The notes under the pieces: model-generated
Database searches by the model: none
Told to the model about the DNA's origin: nothing
The model's input: only the letters and a program-made list of their open reading frames with translations
Assembly: GCA_018677115.1 (NCBI GenBank)
Contig: JAHHOC010000338.1
Span: 1-8,609 of the forward strand
Length of the DNA stretch: 8,609 nucleotides
Origin: Arenicella sp.
GTDB lineage: Bacteria > Pseudomonadota > Gammaproteobacteria > Arenicellales > Arenicellaceae
Direction of reading: 5' to 3'
Shown: piece by piece, positions 1-5,681 of the stretch
Numbering within the stretch: the stretch's first letter is position 1
Layout of the letters: each line of letters opens with the position of its first letter
Made by a program: the position numbers and the translations under genes

Positions 1-568
1 ACTCACAGTGCGCAGCGGCCGCGGCTATGAGATATCTGAAGCCCGTAAGGGCGAGACAGAAGATAAGGAGATTGGCCTGATGCAACTGGATGCGACTTAC
101 AGCCCGGTGCTCAAAGTTTCCTATGCCGTTGATGATGCGCGTGTCGAGCAACGCACCGACCTGGATAAGCTGACATTAAATATTGAAACCAATGGCACCA
201 TAGATCCGGAAGATGCAATTCGCAAAGCCGCGACGGCATTGAGCCAGCAAATACAGGTGTTCGTGAACCTGGAAGAAATTGCCGCGGTCACCCAGGAAGA
301 AAAAGAGCCGGAAGTAGATCCCGTATTATTGCGTCCGGTGGATGAGTTGGAGTTGACTGTGCGGTCGGCTAACTGCCTCAAAGCAGAAAGCATCTACTAC
401 ATTGGTGACCTGGTTCTTCGCTCTGAGGTTGAATTGATGAAGACACCGAACCTCGGTAAGAAATCGCTGACTGAAATCAAGGACGTACTGGCGCAACGTG
501 GATTGTCCTTGGGCATGCAGCTGCAAAACTGGCCACCTGCGGCTTTACGCGTTGATAGCGACAGCTAA
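1..568 (+). CDS. rpoA: RNA polymerase alpha subunit, C-terminal part (5' end outside window)
   Basis: This is the alpha subunit of RNA polymerase, which dimerises to scaffold beta and beta' and uses its C-terminal domain to bind UP elements and activators. The first complete codon is at base 2, and about 189 residues remain of a protein usually near 330, so the N-terminal part is missing. The fragment opens with LTVRSGRGY from the N-terminal domain. It continues through [10 protein letters not shown] and [16 protein letters not shown], then an acidic linker ([10 protein letters not shown]), then the alpha-CTD. The CTD carries [20 protein letters not shown], whose Arg and Asn correspond to the DNA-contacting R265 and N268 of E. 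coli, and ends [14 protein letters not shown]...RGLSLGM. The stop is TAA at 566-568. rplQ follows after 33 bases, the usual end of the alpha operon, so the two are probably cotranscribed. The identification is firm. Confidence 0.98.
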   Translation, partial: LTVRSGRGYEISEARKGETEDKEIGLMQLDATYSPVLKVSYAVDDARVEQRTDLDKLTLNIETNGTIDPEDAIRKAATALSQQIQVFVNLEEIAAVTQEEKEPEVDPVLLRPVDELELTVRSANCLKAESIYYIGDLVLRSEVELMKTPNLGKKSLTEIKDVLAQRGLSLGMQLQNWPPAALRVDSDS

Positions 569-601
569 TTAAACACAAAATTTAGAATATAGGTTTCTGT
601 C

Positions 602-1021
602 ATGAGACATCGAAAATCAGGACGTCAGTTCAACCGTAATTCGAGTCACCGTCAGGCGATGTTTCGCAATATGATGGTGTCCCTGTTTACCCATGAGCAA
701 ATTAAAACCACGGTGGCCAAAGCTAAGGAATTGAGAACCTTTGCCGAACCACTTATTACCCTGGCCAAGAAGCCCAGTGTCGCCAATAAGCGCGCAGCTT
801 TCGCCAAATTGCGTGATCGTGATGTGGTTGCCAAATTGTTTGACGAAATTGCCGAGCGGATGAAAGACCGACCGGGTGGTTACACGCGGATTCTTAAATG
901 TGGTAACCGCGCTGGTGATAATGCACCGATGGCGTACATTCAGCTGGTCGATTTCGATCTCGAAGCTCATGCAGCACTTTTTGAAGATGACGATGAATTC
1001 GAAGAAGAGGACGCGGCCTGA
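602..1021 (+). CDS. rplQ: 50S ribosomal protein L17
   Basis: L17 is a protein of the large ribosomal subunit. The 139-residue product starts [20 protein letters not shown], the family signature, and continues with [15 protein letters not shown] and [20 protein letters not shown], all typical of bacterial L17. E. coli L17 has 127 residues. The extra length here is an acidic tail (residues 128-137, with nine Asp/Glu), odd for a basic rRNA-binding protein. The start is fixed by the conserved N terminus; only a short AGG (591-593) lies at Shine-Dalgarno distance, so translation may depend partly on coupling to rpoA. It is the last gene of the alpha operon and is followed by an intrinsic terminator. 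Confidence 0.98.
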   Translation: MRHRKSGRQFNRNSSHRQAMFRNMMVSLFTHEQIKTTVAKAKELRTFAEPLITLAKKPSVANKRAAFAKLRDRDVVAKLFDEIAERMKDRPGGYTRILKCGNRAGDNAPMAYIQLVDFDLEAHAALFEDDDEFEEEDAA

Positions 1022-1047
1022 TTAGCTGGCATGAGTTCTCCTGTTTA

Positions 1048-1073
1048 AAGCCCGCGGTTGCGGGCTTTTTTTT
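1048..1073 (+). terminator. Intrinsic terminator of the rpoA-rplQ operon
   Basis: A perfect 8-bp stem, AAGCCCGC (1048-1055) with GCGGGCTT (1060-1067), closes a GGTT loop. The RNA then has an unbroken U run through base 1073. It lies 27 bases after the rplQ stop, the expected position for the end of the alpha operon. The pattern is seen directly; its function is inferred from the textbook structure. Confidence 0.95.
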
Positions 1074-1228
1074 GCCGGTCAAGGTTTGATACCAGCTTTA
1101 GCCTGTGCGCGCCAGATTCGGATTTGGGTTTTAATATGTGCAGTGAACTGATGCCGGTAATGGTGTAAGCTTTTTGCGGTTTTACGGGCCTTAGTCAGCA
1201 TAACAATACAACCCGCAGAGGTTTCACG

Positions 1229-2734
1229 ATGGATGCACTAACTCAATTCGCCTTAACATTTATCACCTACACGGTGCTCCTGTTTGTCTTCCTTATCGGA
1301 CTCGGCGTGCTGGCATTGATAGGTATGTATGTCATCGACAAAACACAAAAGCATTCCACGATTCTGCGCAACTACCCGGTTATCGGCCGCTTCCGTTTTT
1401 TCTTCGAACACCTGGGAGAGTTCTTTCGCCAGTATTTTTTCGCTCTGGACCGCGAGGAAATGCCCTTTAATCGCGCGCAACGCAGTTGGGTCTACCGGGC
1501 GGCAAAAAACATAGACAGCACGGTGCCATTTGGTTCAACACGCGATTTGCGGCCCGAGGGCACGGTCATTTTTGTCAATGCGCCGTTCCCACCGCTGACT
1601 GAGGAATCGCTGCCGCCCAAAGTCATTAATATCGGTGAGGGTTATTGCCGGCAGCCTTATGCCACCGGGGCAATTATTAATGTCTCCGGAATGAGCTTTG
1701 GTGCAATCTCCAAGCCGGCAGTACTGGCGCTGTCCGCCGGGGTAAAAATGGCCGGATGCTGGATGAATACAGGTGAGGGTGGTTTGTCGCCCTACCACGA
1801 ACAGGGCGGCGGCGATATTGTATTTCAGATCGGTACTGGCAAGTTTGGCGTGCGTGATGAAAACGGTCACCTTTGCGAAGCAAAGCTGGCCGCGATAGCC
1901 GCCAAAGAGCAAGTTAAGATGTTTGAAATCAAACTCAGTCAGGGCGCCAAGCCCGGTAAAGGCGGCATGTTGCCCGGTGCAAAGGTAACTGAGGAGATTG
2001 CCAGGATCAGGGGATTGCAGGTCGGTCAGGATGCAATAAGCCCCAATCGCCACCACGAATTAAATAACAACCAGGATTTGCTCGACATGATAGTGCGCGT
2101 TCGCCGAGTAACTAATAAGCCTGTTGGTTTCAAGGCTGTAGTATCAAGCCCCGAATGGTTGGATGATTTGTTTCAGCTGATCAATGATAAAGGCTGGGAC
2201 ACCGCACCCGATTTTATATCAGTAGATAGCGGTGATGGTGGCACTGGCGCAGCGCCCATGTCACTGATGGATGATATGGGACTGCCGATCAAGCAAAGTC
2301 TGCCGATGTTGGTGGATAAGTTAAATCAGCACGGTTTGCGAGATCGTATCAAGGTAAACGCTTCGGGCAAGCTGATCAACCCAGCTGAAGTTGCCTGGGC
2401 GCTGGCTATCGGAACTGATTTCATTTCTTCTGCACGTGGGCCTATGTTTGCACTGGGTTGTATTCAGGCTCTGCAATGCAATAAAAATACCTGTCCCACC
2501 GGTATCACCACACACGACAAAGATCTGCAGCATGGATTAGTTGTAGAGGACAAAAAAGAACGGGTTGCCAATTACCTGAAAAACCTCGAAAAAGAGATAC
2601 GCATTATCGCAAATTCCTGTGGTGTCAAACGTCCGCGTGACCTTACCCGCAGTCATGCGCGTGTAGTGGTCGAGTATGGCAAGTCCAGGACTTTAGAAGA
2701 ATTGTATCCAACGCAGTCGCCGCAACCAATATAA
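1229..2734 (+). CDS. FMN-binding glutamate synthase family protein, membrane-anchored
   Basis: This 501-residue protein matches the synthase (FMN/2-oxoglutarate) domain of glutamate synthase but lacks the glutaminase domain and its N-terminal catalytic Cys. Residues 8-33 are a strong hydrophobic helix, so it is probably anchored in the inner membrane. The core starts near residue 133. It has NVSGMSFGAISKPAV (151-165), NTGEGGLSPYH (180-190), KPGKGGMLPGAKV (241-253), SPNRHHELNN (271-280), VDSGDGGTGAAP (332-343) and VNASGK (376-381). Cysteines 411, 417 and 422 form the C-x5-C-x4-C pattern that ligates the 3Fe-4S cluster in GltB. The start has a good Shine-Dalgarno sequence (GCAGAGG, 1215-1221) 7 bases upstream. 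It has its own transcript after the rplQ terminator; the 155 bases between terminator and start show no convincing promoter. No small GltD-like subunit is nearby, so donor, acceptor and real reaction are unknown. Family is sure, function is not. Confidence 0.9.
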   Translation: MDALTQFALTFITYTVLLFVFLIGLGVLALIGMYVIDKTQKHSTILRNYPVIGRFRFFFEHLGEFFRQYFFALDREEMPFNRAQRSWVYRAAKNIDSTVPFGSTRDLRPEGTVIFVNAPFPPLTEESLPPKVINIGEGYCRQPYATGAIINVSGMSFGAISKPAVLALSAGVKMAGCWMNTGEGGLSPYHEQGGGDIVFQIGTGKFGVRDENGHLCEAKLAAIAAKEQVKMFEIKLSQGAKPGKGGMLPGAKVTEEIARIRGLQVGQDAISPNRHHELNNNQDLLDMIVRVRRVTNKPVGFKAVVSSPEWLDDLFQLINDKGWDTAPDFISVDSGDGGTGAAPMSLMDDMGLPIKQSLPMLVDKLNQHGLRDRIKVNASGKLINPAEVAWALAIGTDFISSARGPMFALGCIQALQCNKNTCPTGITTHDKDLQHGLVVEDKKERVANYLKNLEKEIRIIANSCGVKRPRDLTRSHARVVVEYGKSRTLEELYPTQSPQPI

Positions 2735-2773
2735 GCGCTCCGGTCTTGAAGTGCAGGACTTCGATCTGGGGGG

Positions 2774-3799
2774 TTAGTAGGCTCGCTCGATAGAAAATTG
2801 CGCCAGGTCCATTAGCGCCGCCTTATACCTTGATTCAGGTAAAACGTTCAGGCAATGCTGCGCCCTGGCAGCCTGTTCCCTTGCAACACGCGCGGTGTAC
2901 GCAAGCGAACCGCTACGCTCGATAATCTCGATTATATTTTCCAGGTTGCCACGGTCGGCATTTGAAATTGCGTCAATGAGCAATGCACGGTCGGCACCTT
3001 CCGAGCGTTCTATCGCATTGATGATTGGAAGAGTAGGTTTGCCTTCGGCCAGGTCGTCTCCGGCATTTTTACCCATTGCATCGGCATCCGCCGTATAGTC
3101 CAGAATATCATCGACAAGTTGAAAAGCTGTTCCGAGGTGCAAGCCATAGGCCGCCAGGGCGGTTTCCACTGGTCTCGCTTGTTTGCTGATCACGGCACCG
3201 AGCTGGGTTGAAGCTTCGAACAGAATCGCCGTTTTGGATTGGATTGTCTCCATGTACTGCTGCTCAGTGGTTTCAGCTGAGCCGCAGTTAATCAACTGCA
3301 TAACCTCACCTTCGGCAATCTGGTTGGTGGTGCGCGACAAGATCTCCATTACACGCATGCTTCCAACTTCCACCATCATCTGGAACGAGCGCGAGTACAG
3401 GTAATCGCCAACCAGCACGCTGGCGGCATTACCAAACAATTCATTGGCAGTTTCACGTCCGCGGCGTAATTCCGATTCATCCACCACATCATCGTGAAGC
3501 AGGGTCGCAGTATGGATAAATTCAACGATTGCTGCCAGCAGCGTGGTGTGATCAGTGGCCGCGGTTTGCTCTGGATTCGCTGCTTTGGCGCTAAGCAGTA
3601 AGGCGACCGGACGCAGCCGTTTGCCGCCGGCTTGCACGATGTAAGCGCCGAGTTGATTGATCAACGCTACTTCACTATCCAGGTTGCGAAAAATGGTATC
3701 GTTGACGATCTTCAAATCGTCTTCAACCAGGGAAATTATCGATGTGACATCGACGGCCTGTGAAGACGAGTCGCTTAGCGGCGTGGTATGAATGCTCAT
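2774..3799 (-). CDS. ispB: Long-chain polyprenyl diphosphate synthase (octaprenyl type)
   Basis: This trans-prenyltransferase condenses isopentenyl diphosphate units onto farnesyl diphosphate to make the C40-type side chain of ubiquinone and menaquinone. From the ATG at 3799 it has 341 residues (E. coli IspB has 323). It has GGKRLRP (58-64), the first aspartate motif DDVVD (103-107) and the second DDILD (230-234), followed by GKNAGDDLAEGKPTLP. The fifth residue before the first motif is Ala98; a small residue there is a family marker for long products. A GTG at 3805 is also in frame, but it lies only 1 base from a TATAAT box and would fall before the predicted transcript start, so I prefer the ATG. 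No Shine-Dalgarno sequence precedes either start. ispB is divergent from rplU-rpmA, the conserved gammaproteobacterial arrangement. The exact chain length (C40 or C45) cannot be read from the sequence. Confidence 0.95.
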   Translation of the reverse strand: MSIHTTPLSDSSSQAVDVTSIISLVEDDLKIVNDTIFRNLDSEVALINQLGAYIVQAGGKRLRPVALLLSAKAANPEQTAATDHTTLLAAIVEFIHTATLLHDDVVDESELRRGRETANELFGNAASVLVGDYLYSRSFQMMVEVGSMRVMEILSRTTNQIAEGEVMQLINCGSAETTEQQYMETIQSKTAILFEASTQLGAVISKQARPVETALAAYGLHLGTAFQLVDDILDYTADADAMGKNAGDDLAEGKPTLPIINAIERSEGADRALLIDAISNADRGNLENIIEIIERSGSLAYTARVAREQAARAQHCLNVLPESRYKAALMDLAQFSIERAY

Positions 3800-3806
3800 C
3801 TGCACG

Positions 3807-3812
3807 ATTATA
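3807..3812 (-). promoter_or_regulatory. ispB: Candidate -10 box for ispB, implying a leaderless mRNA
   Basis: A perfect TATAAT lies on the minus strand, preceded directly by TG. Transcription would normally start 6-7 bases further on, near 3801-3800, which is 0-2 bases before the ATG at 3799. No Shine-Dalgarno sequence is present, which fits a leaderless message. No good -35 box lies at 16-18 bases; a perfect TTGACA (3863-3858) is 45 bases away and too far to pair. The box is seen; its use is inferred. Confidence 0.45.
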
Positions 3813-3890
3813 CATGATGGTTGCTTTCGAACTGCGCGAAACCTTCACCCCTGGTATTGTCAAAAGCATCAAAAAGTTACCTGGTTTTGG

Positions 3891-3919
3891 TTGACCAATA
3901 GTGCCCTAATCGATAGAAT
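3891..3919 (+). promoter_or_regulatory. rplU: Sigma-70 promoter of rplU-rpmA with GC-rich discriminator
   Basis: The -35 box TTGACC (3891-3896) and -10 box TAGAAT (3914-3919) match the consensus at five of six positions each and are separated by exactly 17 bases. The bases after the -10 (TCGCCGCC, 3920-3927) form a GC-rich discriminator, a known hallmark of promoters repressed by ppGpp/DksA, as for rRNA and ribosomal protein genes. Transcription should start near 3926, leaving a leader of about 100 bases. Stringent control is an inference. Confidence 0.75.
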
Positions 3920-3926
3920 TCGCCGC

Positions 3927-4029
3927 CTGTTCGCTGGGTCCGATGCTAGGAAGAAAGATGGATGGTAAGCGCCATCCAGCCCCTTCAGAACGCCCTGATA
4001 GCCGCCTTTGTGACGGTTGGAGAAAAATT
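3927..4029 (+). promoter_or_regulatory. rplU: rplU 5' leader with hairpin and alternative in-frame start
   Basis: This is the predicted untranslated leader of rplU. TGGATGG (3959-3965) and CCATCCA (3972-3978) form a perfect 7-bp stem with a 6-base loop. An ATG at 3958 overlaps the 5' arm and has its own Shine-Dalgarno sequence AGGA (3948-3951) at 6 bases. It is in frame with rplU, with no stop between, and would add 24 residues. The normal start at 4030 has TTGGAG (4017-4022) at 7 bases. The hairpin could regulate either start. It resembles no riboswitch or ribosomal leader I can name. Confidence 0.45.
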
Positions 4030-4656
4030 ATGTATGCGGTAGTTAAAACTGGCGGTAAGCAATACCGTGTCGCGGTTGGCGATAAATTGAAAGTCGAGAG
4101 CCTGAATGCAGAGGAGGGTGACAAAGTCACTCTTGATCAGGTTCTGATGATAGGCGATGGCGATAAAGTAGAAGTTGGAACCCCCACCCTGAATTCCACT
4201 GTAGAAGCAACTGTCATCAGCAATGGTCGAGGACCAAAGCTGAGAATTGTGAAATTCCGCCGGCGCCAAAATTCACGCACCCGCACCGGCCACAGACAAA
4301 ATTTCACCGAACTGGAAATAATCAAAATCGGTGGCAAGGCTGCAGGCAAACCCGCCAGCAAAACTGCGTCCAAACCTGAAAAAGCGCCTCAAGTAAAAGG
4401 TGAAGCTGCTGCCAAGGCAGAGGCTGACAGCAAAGCTAAAGCGGATTCGACATCCGATGATTTAACCCGCATATCCGGTGTCGGGCCGGTGATTGTCGGC
4501 AAATTAGAAGCAATGGGAATCACCACATTCCAGCAAATTGCAGACTTTACTGAAGAGGACATTGTTGGTGTCGATGAAGAGCTCAACTTTAAAGGCCGCA
4601 TAGAGCGGGATGAGTGGGTTAAGCAAGCCAAAAAATTCCTGAAAAAGGAGGATTAA
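4030..4656 (+). CDS. rplU: 50S ribosomal protein L21 with C-terminal helix-hairpin-helix domain
   Basis: L21 binds 23S rRNA in the large subunit. Residues 1-101 are a complete L21: [14 protein letters not shown] at the start, IVKFRRRQ (73-80) and [11 protein letters not shown] (87-97) near the end. L21 normally stops near residue 103, but here the frame runs on to 208 residues. Residues 102-142 are a low-complexity Lys/Ala/Ser linker. Residues 143-204 are a helix-hairpin-helix domain with [20 protein letters not shown], then a second helical part ending [17 protein letters not shown] know similar C-terminal domains from some alphaproteobacterial L21 and NuoE proteins. HhH domains commonly bind nucleic acid non-specifically, so extra rRNA or DNA contact is possible but unproven. 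The start at 4030 is chosen from the family N terminus and a Shine-Dalgarno sequence at 4017-4022. rpmA follows after 3 bases, and its ribosome-binding site lies within the last codons of this gene, so the two are coupled. Confidence 0.95.
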   Translation: MYAVVKTGGKQYRVAVGDKLKVESLNAEEGDKVTLDQVLMIGDGDKVEVGTPTLNSTVEATVISNGRGPKLRIVKFRRRQNSRTRTGHRQNFTELEIIKIGGKAAGKPASKTASKPEKAPQVKGEAAAKAEADSKAKADSTSDDLTRISGVGPVIVGKLEAMGITTFQQIADFTEEDIVGVDEELNFKGRIERDEWVKQAKKFLKKED

Positions 4657-4659
4657 ACC

Positions 4660-4917
4660 ATGGCACATAAAAAAGCAGGCGGAAGTTCAAGGAACGGTCG
4701 CGATTCAAATTCCAAGCGGCTCGGCGTCAAGCGCTATGCCGGTCAACAAGTCAATGCCGGCAGTATCCTGGTACGCCAACGAGGCAGCACCTTTCATCCC
4801 GGTGAAAACGTCGGTATGGGCAGAGACTACACTCTGTTTGCTCTGCAAACCGGTGTGGTGAAGTTTGAAACCAAGGGAGCTGGCAAACGAAAGCACGTCA
4901 CTATTGTTGCTGCATAG
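4660..4917 (+). CDS. rpmA: 50S ribosomal protein L27
   Basis: L27 sits at the peptidyl transferase centre of the large subunit, where its flexible N terminus reaches toward the tRNA ends. The 85-residue product has the same length as the E. coli protein and begins [16 protein letters not shown], then [11 protein letters not shown] and [21 protein letters not shown], which are diagnostic. A near-perfect Shine-Dalgarno sequence AAGGAGGA (4645-4652) lies 7 bases before the ATG, inside the 3' end of rplU. In most gammaproteobacteria the GTPase gene cgtA/obgE follows; here a strong terminator ends the operon instead. Confidence 0.98.
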   Translation: MAHKKAGGSSRNGRDSNSKRLGVKRYAGQQVNAGSILVRQRGSTFHPGENVGMGRDYTLFALQTGVVKFETKGAGKRKHVTIVAA

Positions 4918-4933
4918 CTTCAGTACAGATAGT

Positions 4934-4963
4934 AAAAAGCCCCGTTGATCGGGGCTTTTTTTT
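4934..4963 (+). terminator. Intrinsic terminator of the rplU-rpmA operon
   Basis: An 11-bp perfect stem, AAAAAGCCCCG (4934-4944) with CGGGGCTTTTT (4950-4960), encloses a TTGAT loop and is followed by T to base 4963. It starts 17 bases after the rpmA stop. The run of A on the 5' side could also make it work on the opposite strand, but no minus-strand gene ends here. Confidence 0.95.
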
Positions 4964-4972
4964 GCCTATAAT
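4945..4972 (+). promoter_or_regulatory. Candidate promoter of the response regulator gene, overlapping the terminator
   Basis: A perfect -10 box TATAAT (4967-4972) lies 16 bases after TTGATC (4945-4950), which matches four of six -35 positions. The -35 box is the loop and first 3'-arm base of the rpmA terminator. The predicted transcript starts near 4979, giving a leader of about 34 bases. The match is good, but the -35 box could be a by-product of the terminator. Confidence 0.55.
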
Positions 4973-5012
4973 AATTGATTGACATAGATGTTATTTTTTA
5001 GGCATTTCAAGC

Positions 5013-5657
5013 ATGAACCAGCCAGCCACAATTCTGATTGCCGACAGACTGGAGCTTGTTTACTCAGGCTTGAAGGAGTTGTTCGCTGGTGACCCGGATT
5101 ATGAGGTTGTCGCTTATGCCAGCACCGGTCATCAGGTGCTGCAATACCTGAGTTCCAATAGTGTTGATATTGTTCTGCTCGACGTCAGCCTGCCGGGTAA
5201 GGATGGTATCGATACAGTGCGTGAGGCACATGTCAAATACCCGGATCAAATTCTCATCGGGCACTCAATCCTGACCGAAATTGAATACGTCAACAGCATT
5301 CTCATTGAGGGTGGATCCGGATATATCATCAAGGGCGCTGATTTAGCCGAGTTCAAGTTGGCATTTGAGACTATTTCCAATGGTGGCGAGTACGTTAGCG
5401 AACCCGCCCGCCTGGAGCGGGAGAAAGGGTATACCTATACCGATAAGACTTTTGATGGCGAATATATCGGTTTGAAGCCAAGGGAACGCGAAATTATCAA
5501 ATGTGTTGCCAAAGAAATGACTAACAAGGAAATAGCCGATGAGCTATGCCTCAGCGTAGAAACAATCCGCTCCTATCGAAAGAGCCTGATGACCAAACTT
5601 AATGTGAAAACCGCGGCCGGCCTGGTCAAGTATGCCATTGACCGTTGCTGGATCTAG
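5013..5657 (+). CDS. Orphan NarL/LuxR-family response regulator
   Basis: This 214-residue protein is a DNA-binding response regulator. Residues 6-122 form a receiver domain with the probable phosphate-accepting Asp57 (LLDVSLPGKDG, 55-65), switch Ser85 and conserved Lys107 (GYIIKGAD). The acidic pocket normally has two adjacent acids after the first strand (DD or DE), but here the pair is Asp11-Arg12, which may weaken metal binding and phosphorylation. Residues 153-213 are a LuxR-type helix-turn-helix (LKPREREIIKCVAKEMTNKE... and the recognition helix around SVETIRSYRKSLMTKL). The start ATG has only a weak AGG (5000-5002) 10 bases upstream. No sensor kinase gene is adjacent, so its partner and target are unknown. 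It probably has its own promoter overlapping the rpmA terminator. Family assignment is sure, role is not. Confidence 0.93.
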   Translation: MNQPATILIADRLELVYSGLKELFAGDPDYEVVAYASTGHQVLQYLSSNSVDIVLLDVSLPGKDGIDTVREAHVKYPDQILIGHSILTEIEYVNSILIEGGSGYIIKGADLAEFKLAFETISNGGEYVSEPARLEREKGYTYTDKTFDGEYIGLKPREREIIKCVAKEMTNKEIADELCLSVETIRSYRKSLMTKLNVKTAAGLVKYAIDRCWI

Positions 5658-5660
5658 CGG

Positions 5661-5681
5661 ATCAGTGGTTCAATCACTGAT
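5661..5681. repeat. Palindrome between convergent gene ends
   Basis: ATCAGTG (5661-5667) and CACTGAT (5675-5681) are a perfect 7-bp inverted repeat around a 7-base spacer. It starts 3 bases after the response regulator stop and covers the stop codon of cysG (5674-5676, minus strand). No T run follows on either strand, so it is not a classic intrinsic terminator, but it could stabilise or help end both transcripts. Confidence 0.5.

Noticed and set aside
1174..1206. TTGCGG followed by TAACAA as a possible promoter before the glutamate-synthase-like gene
   Set aside because: Spacing is about 21 bases and the -10 match is poor, so it does not support a call.
1535..2056. 173-codon minus-strand open frame
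   Set aside because: It lies antisense to conserved FMN-domain motifs of the glutamate-synthase-like gene and has a composition typical of a shadow frame.
2748..2762. Small hairpin GAAGT/ACTTC between the convergent ends of the glutamate-synthase-like gene and ispB
   Set aside because: Only 5 bp with no T tract on either strand; not enough to call a terminator.
3858..3863. Perfect TTGACA on the minus strand upstream of ispB
   Set aside because: Bases 16-18 downstream show no -10-like box, and the TATAAT at 3812-3807 is 45 bases away.
3943..3957. ATG at 3943 as the true rplU start
   Set aside because: It has no Shine-Dalgarno sequence, and the L21 family begins at the MYAV sequence encoded from 4030; only 3958 remains as a plausible alternative.
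4979..4984. TTGACA before the response regulator gene
   Set aside because: No -10-like sequence at 15-19 bases; the TTGATC/TATAAT pair upstream fits better.
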